In this document: positions 52,206 to 60,436 of the stretch, one piece after another
Layout: every line of letters begins with the position of its first letter
Position numbering within the stretch: the first letter of the stretch is position 1
From: Slackia heliotrinireducens DSM 20476
GTDB taxonomy: Bacteria; Actinomycetota; Coriobacteriia; Coriobacteriales; Eggerthellaceae
Assembly (NCBI RefSeq): GCF_000023885.1
Contig: NC_013165.1
Span: 1,674,001 to 1,738,000 of the forward strand
Reading direction: 5' to 3'
DNA length: 64,000 nt
Position numbers and translations under genes: made by a program
Notes under the pieces: model-generated
Databases searched by the model: none
Seen by the model: the letters and a program-made list of their open reading frames with translations, nothing else
Told to the model about the DNA's origin: nothing

Positions 52206-53594
52206 ATGGTTGAAACATTGGTACTCGTTCGACACGCAAAGGCACAAAAGCGGGTCGAGGGCCTCGATGATATCGACAGGAAGCTCACGCTTGCCGGTCG
52301 CCGTTCCTTCGAAACCACCGCCACTCAGGCGTTCTCGTACTTCGCTAAGACCGACCGCAAAGACATGCAGATCTGGACAAGCCCCGCGCGCCGCGCCCGC
52401 CAGACCGCGAAGATCGTCGGTCGCGTTCTGAAGATCGAATACGGCTCGATTCACGATTCCATCTACGCCGACACCCCCGACCAACTGGTCGAGGAGCTGA
52501 AGCAGGCCGAAGGCTGCGTCATCGTTGTGGGCCACAACCCTGTGCTGCAGGACATCCTCACCACCCTGTCTGGCAACGAGCATGCGTTCGGCAAGGCTGC
52601 CGTCGCGGTGCTCGGCAACATCGAGCCCGATTTCAGCCACGCAGACCTGCTTTGGTTTGCTCAGGGCCCCGAGTCTTCGCGCTGGAAGGTGCTGACCAAG
52701 CTGGAGGATGTCACCGTGGCCGCCGGCATGCGCATCGCCAACAACTACCAGGCCATGCTGGACAACCCCTACGACGAAGAGGCCCTGCATCAATACCGCA
52801 TCTCGCTGCGCAGCGCACGTTCGCTTCTCGCGTTCATCGAACCCTACCAGAAGCTCAAACAGAACCGCAACATCGAACACCTGCTCAAGCGTCTGCAGGA
52901 CGACACCTCCGACCTGCGCGAATACGACATGCTCTGCAAGACCATCGCCAAGCAGGAAGCCAAGCTGGTGCTTGAATCCATGGAGAAGTTCGGCTCGCCT
53001 ACGGGTTCGAACGCCTTCCCCAGGCTGGCCGAAGCCGCCAAGCGCCAGCGCGACGAGGAACGTCTGCGCTACAGCAACCGCATGGCCAAGGCTTCCACGC
53101 GCAAGCTGGTCGAGGAGGCTTCCGACGAGCTGATCAACACCGAGTGGCGCAGCGATGTCGAAATCGAGGGCATCTCCCGCGAGGACATCAGGGACCGCTT
53201 CGAAACCATGCGACGCAAGTACCTCAAGATTCTGGCCCATACCGACTTCGAGGACCACGAGGAAACGCACATCCTGCGCAAGCGTGCGAAGCGTCTGCGC
53301 TACATCTCCAAAGAGCTTTCCAGCCTGCTGGGGGCCGACCACGCCCGCATGACTTCCGACATGAAGGCCGTTCAGGACCAGCTCGGAGATATCTGCGACG
53401 CCCGTAACAACCAGCGTATCGTGAACAAGCTCCTGCCGAAGCACGGCAAAGCCGCATTGCGCCAGGAGGCAACGGCGTTCCTGGGCACCCAGCGTGCCGC
53501 CGAGAAGCTTGCCGTCGCCGAGCTTAAGAACATGGAGGACAAGCTGAAGGCTGCCCCTTCCGCACCCCAACCCGAACAGCAATCAGAGATGTGA
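52206..53594 (+). CDS. SixA phosphohistidine phosphatase-CHAD domain fusion
   Basis: The product is 462 residues. Residues 1-155 form a SixA-like histidine phosphatase with the RHG motif as LVRHAKAQ near residue 8, an Arg-rich TSPARRARQT near 60 and VVGHNP near 101. Residues about 180-450 form a CHAD domain: repeated helices rich in Arg, Lys and His (ALHQYRISLRSARSLL, HILRKRAKRLRYISKEL). CHAD domains bind polyphosphate. The fusion could dephosphorylate a protein or metabolite at polyphosphate granules; that link is inferred. AGGAGG lies six bases before the ATG. Palindromic repeat copy C precedes it and a terminator follows. Confidence 0.88.
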   Translation: MVETLVLVRHAKAQKRVEGLDDIDRKLTLAGRRSFETTATQAFSYFAKTDRKDMQIWTSPARRARQTAKIVGRVLKIEYGSIHDSIYADTPDQLVEELKQAEGCVIVVGHNPVLQDILTTLSGNEHAFGKAAVAVLGNIEPDFSHADLLWFAQGPESSRWKVLTKLEDVTVAAGMRIANNYQAMLDNPYDEEALHQYRISLRSARSLLAFIEPYQKLKQNRNIEHLLKRLQDDTSDLREYDMLCKTIAKQEAKLVLESMEKFGSPTGSNAFPRLAEAAKRQRDEERLRYSNRMAKASTRKLVEEASDELINTEWRSDVEIEGISREDIRDRFETMRRKYLKILAHTDFEDHEETHILRKRAKRLRYISKELSSLLGADHARMTSDMKAVQDQLGDICDARNNQRIVNKLLPKHGKAALRQEATAFLGTQRAAEKLAVAELKNMEDKLKAAPSAPQPEQQSEM

Positions 53595-53688
53595 TATCCA
53601 CCCAAACCTTTGTTGACTCGATGTCTTCTGTGAACGGTGGAAGACTCTAGAATTGGGGTTTGGCAGCAAACAGGAGTTTCACACTTTT

Positions 53689-53722
53689 AGCGCCAGTGGG
53701 ATTCGCCTGCTGGCGCTTTCTT
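53689..53722 (+). terminator. Terminator of the SixA-CHAD gene
   Basis: An 8-bp stem AGCGCCAG/CTGGCGCT with a 13-base loop is followed by TTCTTCG. It lies about 95 bases after the stop; the tail is only moderately T-rich. Confidence 0.65.
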
Positions 53723-54075
53723 CGTGCAGCACCTGTTACGCCTACCAGCATGTCACCTAGACGTGTGCAACACCTACCAGAACCTTGGCAGGCACAAACG
53801 CCGCAATCGCGCACGTTCGCCCGGAAACCATCCGTGCCCACTCCTTTTCATGAAATCGGGCTTTTCTGCCAAGATTCAACGGCAGCTTGAGTTGCAAATC
53901 TGTACGCTTCGCTCCTGCAGAAACCGTGGAAGAGCATACGGTCCGGCCAGCTGCGGAGCCGATCGCTTCACTCTGTCGAATCCGGGAAAGTGTATAGAAT
54001 CCGGATACGTCCGCAACGAATCTGAACGAACCCCCTGTCATAAACCGGCCGACGCAATCCCGAATCAGCAGGAAC

Positions 54076-54106
54076 AAAAAGCGCCGACGGTGCATCCGCC
54101 GGCGCT
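54076..54106 (-). terminator. Terminator of the homoserine acetyltransferase gene
   Basis: Stem AGCGCCGACGG/CCGCCGGCGCT (one mismatch) with loop TGCAT. On the minus strand it runs into TTTTT (54080-54076). Confidence 0.88.
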
Positions 54107-54131
54107 CGCAAGAACAGGTTCCCGAAACGAT

Positions 54132-55046
54132 TTAGATCTTGGTCAAATCGTAAGGCGTGGTCTGGTAGACGTAATAGTTCAACCAGTTGGAATAGATGAG
54201 CTGCCCTTCTGCACGCCAGGTCACAACGGGGCGCTGCTCGGGGTCGTCATCGGGATAGTAGTTCACGGGAATCTCGATAGGCTTGCCCGCTGCAACGTCG
54301 CGGTCGTACTCGAGCTTCAGCGTGTCGCGATCGTACTCAGGATGGCCGAACACGAAGAAGTGCTTCGAGTTCGTGGACTTGACGATGGTGGGGCCTATCT
54401 CGTCGGAATATGCGATGACCTCGAGCTCCTGATGTTCGACGATGTCCTCGTAGCGGCAGGTAGCGTGACGCGACTGCGGCGAATACGAAATGTCGTTGAA
54501 GCCGCGAACCAAAGGCGAGCTGGATTTGAGCAGACGCTGCGGGAACACGCCGAAAATCTTCTTGTCAGTCAGGTATTTCGGCACGCCGTACAGGTGATAC
54601 AGCGCAGCTTGGGCAGCCCAGCAGATGTGGTAGATCGAATGCACGTGGTCGACGGCCCAATCCAGAATGGTGACGTATTCGTCCCAATAATCCACGTCTT
54701 CGTAGTCGAACTTCTCGACCGGCGCACCGGTGATGATCATGCCGTCGTAGCGGTAATCCTTCACATCGTCGAAGGTCTTGTAGAACGACTCGAGGTGATT
54801 GGCGGACACATGGGCCGAAGCGTGCGTGGCGGTGCGAAGCAGGTCGATCTCCACCTGCAGCGGCGTATTCGACAAACGGCGCATGAGCTGCGTCTCCGTC
54901 ACGATTTTGGTGGGCATGAGGTTGAGGATGAGAACGCGAAGCGGGCGGATGTCCTGATGCATGGCGCGATGCTCGGTCATGACGAAGATATTCTCCTTTT
55001 CGAGAATAGCTGTTGCCGGCAACGCGTCTGGAATCCTGATAGGCAT
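54132..55046 (-). CDS. metAA: Homoserine O-acetyltransferase (MetA family)
   Basis: The product is 304 residues, normal for MetA. The nucleophile Cys142 lies in YHICWAAQAALYHL, and the His and Glu of the triad are in VFGHPEYDRDTL. Residue 111 is Glu in ITGAPVE. In this family Glu at 111 (as in Bacillus) favours acetyl-CoA, while Gly there (E. coli) favours succinyl-CoA; so acetyl-CoA is predicted. The product, O-acetylhomoserine, is the substrate of the sulfhydrylase encoded by the divergent gene. The gene has its own terminator. A -10-like TACAAT on the minus strand (55081-55086) precedes it. Confidence 0.93.
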   Translation of the reverse strand: MPIRIPDALPATAILEKENIFVMTEHRAMHQDIRPLRVLILNLMPTKIVTETQLMRRLSNTPLQVEIDLLRTATHASAHVSANHLESFYKTFDDVKDYRYDGMIITGAPVEKFDYEDVDYWDEYVTILDWAVDHVHSIYHICWAAQAALYHLYGVPKYLTDKKIFGVFPQRLLKSSSPLVRGFNDISYSPQSRHATCRYEDIVEHQELEVIAYSDEIGPTIVKSTNSKHFFVFGHPEYDRDTLKLEYDRDVAAGKPIEIPVNYYPDDDPEQRPVVTWRAEGQLIYSNWLNYYVYQTTPYDLTKI

Positions 55047-55080
55047 GTCTTCCTCTTTCCTCGTATTTACAGGTCTGGAT

Positions 55081-55086
55081 ATTGTA
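55081..55086 (-). promoter_or_regulatory. -10 element of metAA
   Basis: Minus-strand TACAAT, about 35 bases before the metAA ATG; no clear -35. It lies in the 200-base divergent region shared with the sulfhydrylase gene. Confidence 0.4.
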
Positions 55087-55196
55087 GCTCAATTCGACAC
55101 ATTGGGACACACCCGTAGCTTAACAACTGGGTAAGCGTCATGAGTTCCTTTCACGGACGTTTGCCCCTCGGTCTGCTCCATTACGCTGGAGTTGCG

Positions 55197-55202
55197 TATA
55201 AT
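55197..55202 (+). promoter_or_regulatory. -10 element of the sulfhydrylase gene
   Basis: A perfect TATAAT about 45 bases before the ATG, without a strong -35. I do not recognise a SAM riboswitch or T-box in the leader. Confidence 0.5.
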
Positions 55203-55246
55203 ACCCAGATGCAAATCGCACTATCCGACGCTTGAAAGGACGGCTC

Positions 55247-56524
55247 ATGGCCAACATCGATACCATCTGCGTGCAGGGCGGTTACCACCCGGGCGACGCC
55301 GAACCAAGGCAGATTCCCATCTACCAGTCCACCACCTGGAAGTATGAGACTTCCGAGCATATGGGCCGCCTGTTCGACCTGCAGGAATCCGGTTACTTCT
55401 ACACACGTCTGCAGAACCCCACCAACGATGCCGTGGCTGCCAAGATCGCAGAGCTTGAAGGTGGCACCGCAGGCATGCTGACCTCCTCCGGCCAGGCCGC
55501 GAACTTCTTCGCCATCTTCAACATCGCCGGCTGCGGCGACCACATCGTGTCCAGCACCTCAATCTACGGCGGCACCTTCAACCTGTTCGCCGTCACCATG
55601 AAGCGCATGGGCATCGATTTCACGTTCGTCGACCCGAATTGTACCGACGAAGAGCTGGAGGCCGCGTTCAAGCCGAATACCAAGGCCGTGTTCGGCGAAA
55701 CCATCGCCAACCCGGCGCTCACCGTGCTTGACATCGAGCGCTTCGCCAAAGCCGCACACGCCCACGGCGTGCCGCTGATAGTGGACAACACCTTCCCCAC
55801 GCCCATCAACTGCCGTCCCATCGAGTGGGGCGCCGACATTGTGACCCACTCCACCACCAAGTACATGGACGGTCACGGTGCGGCGGTCGGCGGCGCCATC
55901 GTCGACTCCGGCAAGTTCGACTGGGATGCCCACGCCGACAAGTTCCCCGGCCTCACCACTCCTGACGACTCTTACCATGGCGTAACCTACACCAAGCAGT
56001 TCGGTCTGGAGGGCGCCTTCATCACCAAGGCAACCGCCCAGCTCATGCGCGACTTCGGCAGCATCCAGAGCCCGCAGAACGCGTTTCTGCTGAACATGGG
56101 TCTGGAGAGCCTGCATGTGCGCATGGCCCAGCACGTGAAGAACGGCCAGGCCATGGCCGAGTTCCTGCAGAACCACCCGAAGGTCACCTGGGTGCGCTAT
56201 TCCGGACTTCCCACCGACCCCTATTACGAAGTCGCCAAGAAGTACCTGCCCAACGGAGGCTGCGGCGTCGTGAGCTTCGGTGTCGAAGGCGGCCGTCCTG
56301 CAGCTGAGAAGTTCATGGCCGGCCTGAAGATGGCGCAGATCGCCACCCATGTGGCCGACGCCCGCACCTGCTGCCTGCATCCCGCCAGCTCCACCCATCG
56401 CCAGATGACCGACGAGGAGCTTCTGGCCGCCGGCGTGTCCCCCGACCTGGTTCGCCTGTCCTGCGGCATCGAAGGCACCGAGGACCTGATTGCCGACGTT
56501 GCCCAGGCGCTGGACGCCATCTAA
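55247..56524 (+). CDS. metY: O-acetylhomoserine sulfhydrylase (Cys/Met metabolism PLP enzyme)
   Basis: The product is 425 residues, the size of MetY. It starts MANIDTICVQGGYHPGDAEP and has the PLP-enzyme landmarks SSGQAANFFAI near residue 84, VDNTFPTPINCRPIEWGAD near 185 and the PLP lysine in HSTTKYMDGHG near 208. It makes homocysteine from O-acetylhomoserine and sulfide. AAAGGA six bases upstream fixes the ATG at 55247. Divergent pairing with metAA gives a complete direct-sulfhydrylation route to homocysteine. An insertion sequence begins 70 bases after its stop without disrupting it. Confidence 0.93.
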   Translation: MANIDTICVQGGYHPGDAEPRQIPIYQSTTWKYETSEHMGRLFDLQESGYFYTRLQNPTNDAVAAKIAELEGGTAGMLTSSGQAANFFAIFNIAGCGDHIVSSTSIYGGTFNLFAVTMKRMGIDFTFVDPNCTDEELEAAFKPNTKAVFGETIANPALTVLDIERFAKAAHAHGVPLIVDNTFPTPINCRPIEWGADIVTHSTTKYMDGHGAAVGGAIVDSGKFDWDAHADKFPGLTTPDDSYHGVTYTKQFGLEGAFITKATAQLMRDFGSIQSPQNAFLLNMGLESLHVRMAQHVKNGQAMAEFLQNHPKVTWVRYSGLPTDPYYEVAKKYLPNGGCGVVSFGVEGGRPAAEKFMAGLKMAQIATHVADARTCCLHPASSTHRQMTDEELLAAGVSPDLVRLSCGIEGTEDLIADVAQALDAI

Positions 56525-56658
56525 TTCTGGTAAGGCGCGCCGATACTAGCGCATGGCCTTACATCACTCCGACAAGCGGGGCGGTTGCCGAAAGTGAACT
56601 GCACCCCGGAACTTGGACTCAAGAATAAAAGTTCGAGTTCCGGAGGTGCAGTATCTTT

Positions 56659-57162
56659 ATGGGCAGACACGACGTAGAAGTTCGCAAGAAAGCGACCGAG
56701 CTGATCGATTCGGGGTATGGCAAGATTGCCCTTGCCAGGGAGCTTGCAATATCGGTCAGCATCGCCGAACATTGGATCCACGCATACAAGGCTGTCGGCA
56801 AGGAGGTCTTTCTAGGCATGGGGTCCAAGCATAGAACCTACGATCAGGAAACGAAGCTGGCGGCGGTCCTCGACTTCCTCGAGGGAGGGCTGACGAAGCA
56901 GGAGGCCATGGCCAAGCACGCGATAGCAAGCCTGACCGCCTTCGAGCGCTGGGTAAAAGCGTACCGGGAGGGCGGCCCCGAGGCTCTCGCGCCCAAGCCC
57001 AAGGGGCGCCCGCGCAAGTCCGACGGCGAGGCGGGCCTGCCCCCGACCCGCGAGCGGGAGCTCGAGGCGGAGAACCGGAGGCTCAGGGCCGAGGTGGCGT
57101 ACCTAAAAAAATTGAGAGCCCTGGAGGCGGCAAAGCGAGCGCCTGGGAGAAATGCCAGGTGA
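56659..57162 (+). CDS. IS3-family OrfA (DNA-binding part of transposase)
   Basis: The product is 167 residues with two helix-turn-helix regions: one near residues 15-40 (YGKIALARELAISVSIAEHW) and one near 75-100 (GGLTKQEAMAKHAIASLTAF). A basic, proline-rich stretch (KPKGRPRKS, about 113-121) and a leucine-zipper-like C-terminal helix (ELEAENRRLRAEVAYLKKL) follow. This double-HTH layout is typical of the IS150 type. It binds the inverted repeats and supplies the N-terminal part of the OrfAB transposase. The start is preceded by GGAGG 13 bases upstream, a rather long distance. Confidence 0.9.
   Translation: MGRHDVEVRKKATELIDSGYGKIALARELAISVSIAEHWIHAYKAVGKEVFLGMGSKHRTYDQETKLAAVLDFLEGGLTKQEAMAKHAIASLTAFERWVKAYREGGPEALAPKPKGRPRKSDGEAGLPPTRERELEAENRRLRAEVAYLKKLRALEAAKRAPGRNAR
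57105..57111 (+). other. Programmed -1 frameshift site of the insertion sequence
   Basis: A run of seven A residues, in the orfA frame as A AAA AAA, is followed by TTGAGAG. A -1 shift here reads on without a stop into the orfB frame, giving the OrfAB transposase. This matches the known IS3-family mechanism. Confidence 0.8.
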
Positions 57163-58016
57163 TCAGGGAGCTTTCAGGGCAAGGGCATGCGCTCAAGGAC
57201 CTCCTGGCCGCGTCGGGCGTCCCGGCGTCGACCTACCACTACAACAAGCTGAGGCCTGCGAAGCCGCCCACGAGGCCGGAGCTCTGGGGCAAGGCCGTCG
57301 AGATCTTCTCCCGCTCGCCCAACGGCTGCGGCCACCGTCAGATAGCGATGTGCCTGCGCGCCGAGGAGGGGGCCGTCATCGCCGACAAGACGGTGCTCAA
57401 GATGATGCGCGAGATCGGCATCAGGTGCGGCATACGCCGCGAGACCGACTACCATAAGTACAACTCCTACAGAGGCGTCGTGGGCAAGACCTTCGAGAAC
57501 GTGCTGGGGCGCGACTTCTCGGCGGACGGTCCGTGGCAGAAGCTGGGGACGGACGTGACCGAGTTCAAGCAAGGCTGGGGGAAGGCGTACTTCGCGCCCG
57601 TCTACGACTTCGGGAGCAAGGAGATAGCCGCCTGGTCGATATCGCGGCATCCGGACCTGGCGCAGCAGGAGGAGATGCTCGACATGCTTATCCCGAAGAT
57701 GCCCGAGGGCGCGCATCCGATCATGCAATCGGATATGGGATGGCAGTACCAGCACGACGGTTATTGCAGCAGGCTCGAGGAGGCGGGCATCGTGCAGAGC
57801 ATGTCGAGGAAGGGCAACTGCATCGACAACGGCGCGACCGAGCAGGTGTTCGGACATATCAAAGACGAATTCTTCCGCGGCAGGGAGTTCCCGGACTTCG
57901 ACACGTTCAAGAAAGAGCTGGAGGAATACATCGTATACTGGAACACGCAGAGGAGGCAGGTCAAACTGAAGGGACTGACCCCGGAAGAGTTCCGGAATCA
58001 GTCCCTAGCGGCATAG
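57159..58016 (+). CDS. IS3-family OrfB (DDE transposase catalytic part)
   Basis: The product is 285 residues from a GTG at 57159 that overlaps the orfA stop, or the C-terminal part of a fused OrfAB made by frameshifting. It has an HTH_21-like region (SPNGCGHRQIAMCLRAEEGA) and the DDE catalytic residues in LGTDVTEF, MQSDMGWQY and NGATEQVFGHIKDEFF, with the Asp-35-Glu spacing of retroviral-type integrases. The C-terminal YIVYWNTQRRQVKLKGLTPEEF is typical of IS150-group proteins. No stop or deletion disrupts it, so it should be functional. Confidence 0.93.
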   Translation: MIRELSGQGHALKDLLAASGVPASTYHYNKLRPAKPPTRPELWGKAVEIFSRSPNGCGHRQIAMCLRAEEGAVIADKTVLKMMREIGIRCGIRRETDYHKYNSYRGVVGKTFENVLGRDFSADGPWQKLGTDVTEFKQGWGKAYFAPVYDFGSKEIAAWSISRHPDLAQQEEMLDMLIPKMPEGAHPIMQSDMGWQYQHDGYCSRLEEAGIVQSMSRKGNCIDNGATEQVFGHIKDEFFRGREFPDFDTFKKELEEYIVYWNTQRRQVKLKGLTPEEFRNQSLAA

Positions 58017-58222
58017 CCCGCTATTTATCGCGTCCAAGTTTTGGGACGCAGTTCAAAGGCGGTCGCCCCTATTTCGTGGTAGCAAGCCGTTCGCACTCCG
58101 CTTCGCCATGCATACACGCACGTCAACCGCCCGATGCGTTCAAGCCATCCTAGCTCATGAACCCAGCGTCCATTGCGACATTTGTGTTGCATTCGCCACA
58201 ACTGAGCACATATTCCAACCGA

Positions 58223-58252
58223 TTGCTCCAATAGTGCTATCATATCTTATAT
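58223..58252 (+). promoter_or_regulatory. Possible promoter of the small two-TM protein gene
   Basis: TTGCTC and TTATAT are separated by 18 bases. The -10 lies about 30 bases before the ATG at 58282. Confidence 0.45.
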
Positions 58253-58281
58253 ATACTGCAGTCTAATGAGAAGGGATTGAA

Positions 58282-58554
58282 ATGGACGATTTCAACCAGC
58301 AATACCAGCAGCCTTACGACAATTACCCGCAGAACCAACCGCCCGTCGTGAACGACTCCGGCAGTATCGGATGGGGCGTGCTCGGTTTCTTCTTCCCGAT
58401 CGTCGGACTAATCCTCTTCCTGGTCTGGAAGAACACCAAGCCGAAATGCGCCAAGGTTGCCGGCATCGGCGCCATCATCGGCTTCGTGCTCGGCTTGGTG
58501 GTGAACTTCGCAAGCGCTGCCCTGGTAGCAGGCACTTCCGCGTTGACGCTGTAG
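58282..58554 (+). CDS. Small two-TM protein with Gln/Tyr/Asn-rich N-terminus
   Basis: The product is 90 residues. The first 28 are rich in Gln, Asn, Tyr and Pro; two membrane segments follow (GWGVLGFFFPIVGLILFLVW, about 30-49, and GIGAIIGFVLGLVVNFASAA, about 61-80), joined by a basic loop KNTKPKCAK. This resembles the short DUF4190-like or CD225-like membrane proteins common in Gram-positives, without a clear function. GAAGGGA lies before the ATG. It has its own promoter and a strong terminator and so is monocistronic, sitting just after the insertion sequence. Confidence 0.8.
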   Translation: MDDFNQQYQQPYDNYPQNQPPVVNDSGSIGWGVLGFFFPIVGLILFLVWKNTKPKCAKVAGIGAIIGFVLGLVVNFASAALVAGTSALTL

Positions 58555-58581
58555 CGCTCATCCACACAGCTTCGGACATCG

Positions 58582-58607
58582 AGGAGGGCTTCGTGCCCTC
58601 CTTTTTC
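58582..58607 (+). terminator. Terminator of the small two-TM protein gene
   Basis: A perfect 8-bp stem AGGAGGGC/GCCCTCCT with loop TTCGT is followed by TTTTC, 27 bases past the stop. Confidence 0.93.
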
Positions 58608-58760
58608 TTTCCGCCTCGCCACGACGTACCGTGTCCACGACCGCCTTGCCGATACACGGAGGGTTCTCCTGCTTTACAGAATCGCACCAATGGAGAAGCC
58701 TCGTGCGTATCCTGCGCCCTTCGTTTATCATAGTTGAAACGAAGCCGACCAAGGAGACCC

Positions 58761-59357
58761 ATGTACGACGCCATACTTGCGACTGACCTGTCCATCCTGC
58801 ATGCCATCAAATCGACGCTGACCTGCATGCCTCTGGATTGGTTTCTCGGATTCCTCACCCTCCAGGGCGAAATCGGCGCCATCGGCATCGTCTGCGGTCT
58901 AGCGCTCCTGTTCAAGAAGGAATACCGCATCTACGGCGTCATGCTGCTTCTAGCCATGCTGTTCGCTTCGGCGCTTACCAGCGGGCTGATCAAAAACCTG
59001 GTGCAAAGGCCGCGGCCGTTCATCGTCGACCCTGCCCTGCTCAACACGTTCGTACGACTTCCCTCGTCGACATCGTTCCCCTCGACGCACTCCAGCGTAT
59101 CTTTCGCCGCAGCCACCGTCATATGCCTGATGCCGCTTAAGCACCGCTGGATCAAGGTGGCGGCCGTGGTTCTGGCGGCGGCAACCGCCTTCTCGCGGCT
59201 TTATTTCGGAGTCCATTTCCCGACCGACGTACTGTTCGGCACCCTGTTCGGAATCGCCAGCGGCTTTGCCGCCTGGGCCCTGGTGAACGCGGTTGAACAG
59301 CGCAGGCAACGCCTCCGATCGGGAAACGGCCCCACGGTCCCGCCAGATGAATCCTAG
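58761..59357 (+). CDS. PAP2-family lipid phosphatase
   Basis: The product is 198 residues with five to six membrane segments. It has all three PAP2 motifs: KNLVQRPRPF near residue 77, SSTSFPSTHSS near 107 (the PSGH motif with Thr for Gly) and SRLYFGVHFPTDVLFG near 151. Members in bacteria commonly remove phosphate from undecaprenyl pyrophosphate, recycling the carrier used for wall polymers. AAGGAGA lies before the ATG at 58761. In this genome it would serve both peptidoglycan and the polymers of the left half; a role in phosphatidylglycerol-phosphate turnover is the alternative. Confidence 0.9.
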   Translation: MYDAILATDLSILHAIKSTLTCMPLDWFLGFLTLQGEIGAIGIVCGLALLFKKEYRIYGVMLLLAMLFASALTSGLIKNLVQRPRPFIVDPALLNTFVRLPSSTSFPSTHSSVSFAAATVICLMPLKHRWIKVAAVVLAAATAFSRLYFGVHFPTDVLFGTLFGIASGFAAWALVNAVEQRRQRLRSGNGPTVPPDES

Positions 59358-59503
59358 CTTATGTACAGGTTTTTACTGCACCACGTTCTGAATGCATACA
59401 GCCCAACCATCGGATGATTCGGCTACAGCATCACCCTCACAATGCAGAACGCGCCGACAGAATCGCATCCCGCCGGCGCGCACCTCTAACACCGTGAATT
59501 CAT

Positions 59504-60406
59504 CTACTCCCAGAAGCGGACTTCAGGCTCCAGCTTCACGCCGAATTCCTTTTCTACAGCGGCTTGCACATCGGAAATGAGCTGCCGGACATCCGCTGCG
59601 GTTGCACCGCCCGTGTTCACCACGAAACCGGTATGCTTCGTCGACACCTGGGCGCCGCCCACGCTGTATCCGCGAAGGCCTGCGTCCTGGATCAACTTGC
59701 CGGCGAAATAGCCTTCCGGACGCTTGAAGGTGCTGCCAGCCGAGGGCATCTCCAAAGGCTGTTTGGACGAACGACGCTCCTGTAGGTCGTCCATACGCGC
59801 CTGGATGGCATCGGGGTCGTCCTCGGTCAGCTCGAAGATGACGCCAAGCACGATGTATCCCTCGTCACTCATCATGCTGTGACGGTACGTCCAATCGGCC
59901 TCTTCACGAAACACCAGGGCGAACTCCCCTTCCGGCGTGCAGCACAGCACCTCGGTCGCAGCGTCGGCGAACTGTCCGTCGTAGGCGCCTGCATTCATGA
60001 TGGCTGCGCCTCCAATGGTGCCTGGGATTCCGCAGGCGAATTCGTATCCGGCAAGCCCTGCCGCCTGGGCGGCTTCGGCCACCTGGGCGTTCGTGGCGCC
60101 GGCCATGGCCGCTATGACGTTGCCGTGCACATGCAGCCCGTTGAACTTGTCGAGCAGCTGGATGACCACGCCGCCCACGCCCTCGTCGGACACCAGCAGG
60201 TCGCTGCCGTTGCCAAGCACGCGCCAGGCTACCCCGGCCTCGTTGCAGGCCTTCACAACCTCCGCAACCTCGTCCGCGGTTTCGGGCGTCACCATCACCT
60301 CGGCGGGCCCGCCGATCTCAAACGTGGTGTGCTTGCTCATCGGTTCGTTCAACATCACGTTGCCCTTACCGACGATGCCGTTCAGAATTGCAATCAACGC
60401 TTCCAT
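59504..60406 (-). CDS. murB: UDP-N-acetylenolpyruvoylglucosamine reductase
   Basis: The product is 300 residues, the size of type-II MurB proteins. FAD-binding blocks include LGNGSDLLVSDEGVGGVV near residue 65, GIPGTIGGAAIMNAGAYDG near 122, and the active-site motif MPSAGSTFKRPEGYFAGKLI near 225 with the proton-donor Ser. It reduces UDP-GlcNAc-enolpyruvate to UDP-MurNAc. The start at 60406 has AAGGGG six bases upstream, leaving 30 bases to the ArsC-like gene. It lies at the end of the minus-strand block 59504-60796. Confidence 0.95.
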   Translation of the reverse strand: MEALIAILNGIVGKGNVMLNEPMSKHTTFEIGGPAEVMVTPETADEVAEVVKACNEAGVAWRVLGNGSDLLVSDEGVGGVVIQLLDKFNGLHVHGNVIAAMAGATNAQVAEAAQAAGLAGYEFACGIPGTIGGAAIMNAGAYDGQFADAATEVLCCTPEGEFALVFREEADWTYRHSMMSDEGYIVLGVIFELTEDDPDAIQARMDDLQERRSSKQPLEMPSAGSTFKRPEGYFAGKLIQDAGLRGYSVGGAQVSTKHTGFVVNTGGATAADVRQLISDVQAAVEKEFGVKLEPEVRFWE

Positions 60407-60436
60407 GTAACCCCTTCTAACGTTCTTCGGGTTCAA

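Larger units (their letters stand above)
53595..54131. other. 537-base gap without a supported gene
   Basis: Apart from two terminators at its ends (53689 and 54076), this gap shows a short hairpin GTCTTC/GAAGAC near 53624-53646, loosely repeated CACCTA-type words near 53750-53780 and no frame with a ribosome binding site. I find no repeat of the nested palindrome family here. Confidence 0.5.
56595..58055 (+). mobile_element. Complete IS3-family insertion sequence
   Basis: The element is 1461 bp. Its ends are imperfect inverted repeats of 24 bases (56595-56618 and 58032-58055, four mismatches, beginning TGAACTGC and containing AACTTGGAC). A 3-bp direct duplication AAG flanks it (56592-56594 and 58056-58058). 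It carries orfA, orfB and an A7 slippery run between them, so it looks recently moved and intact. It belongs to the IS3 family, closest in layout to the IS150 group. Confidence 0.92.

Noticed and set aside
49998-53582. A single 1194-codon minus-strand open frame
   Set aside because: Only its lower half (to 51848) codes for ABC-F; the upper half is antisense to the SixA-CHAD gene and crosses repeat copy C.
55087-55246. Possible SAM riboswitch before the sulfhydrylase gene
   Set aside because: The leader after the -10 element is only about 40 bases and has no matching SAM-I or SAM-II stems.
59440-59490. GC-rich hairpin after murB as a terminator
   Set aside because: Arms of only six base pairs, a long loop and no T-run on either strand.
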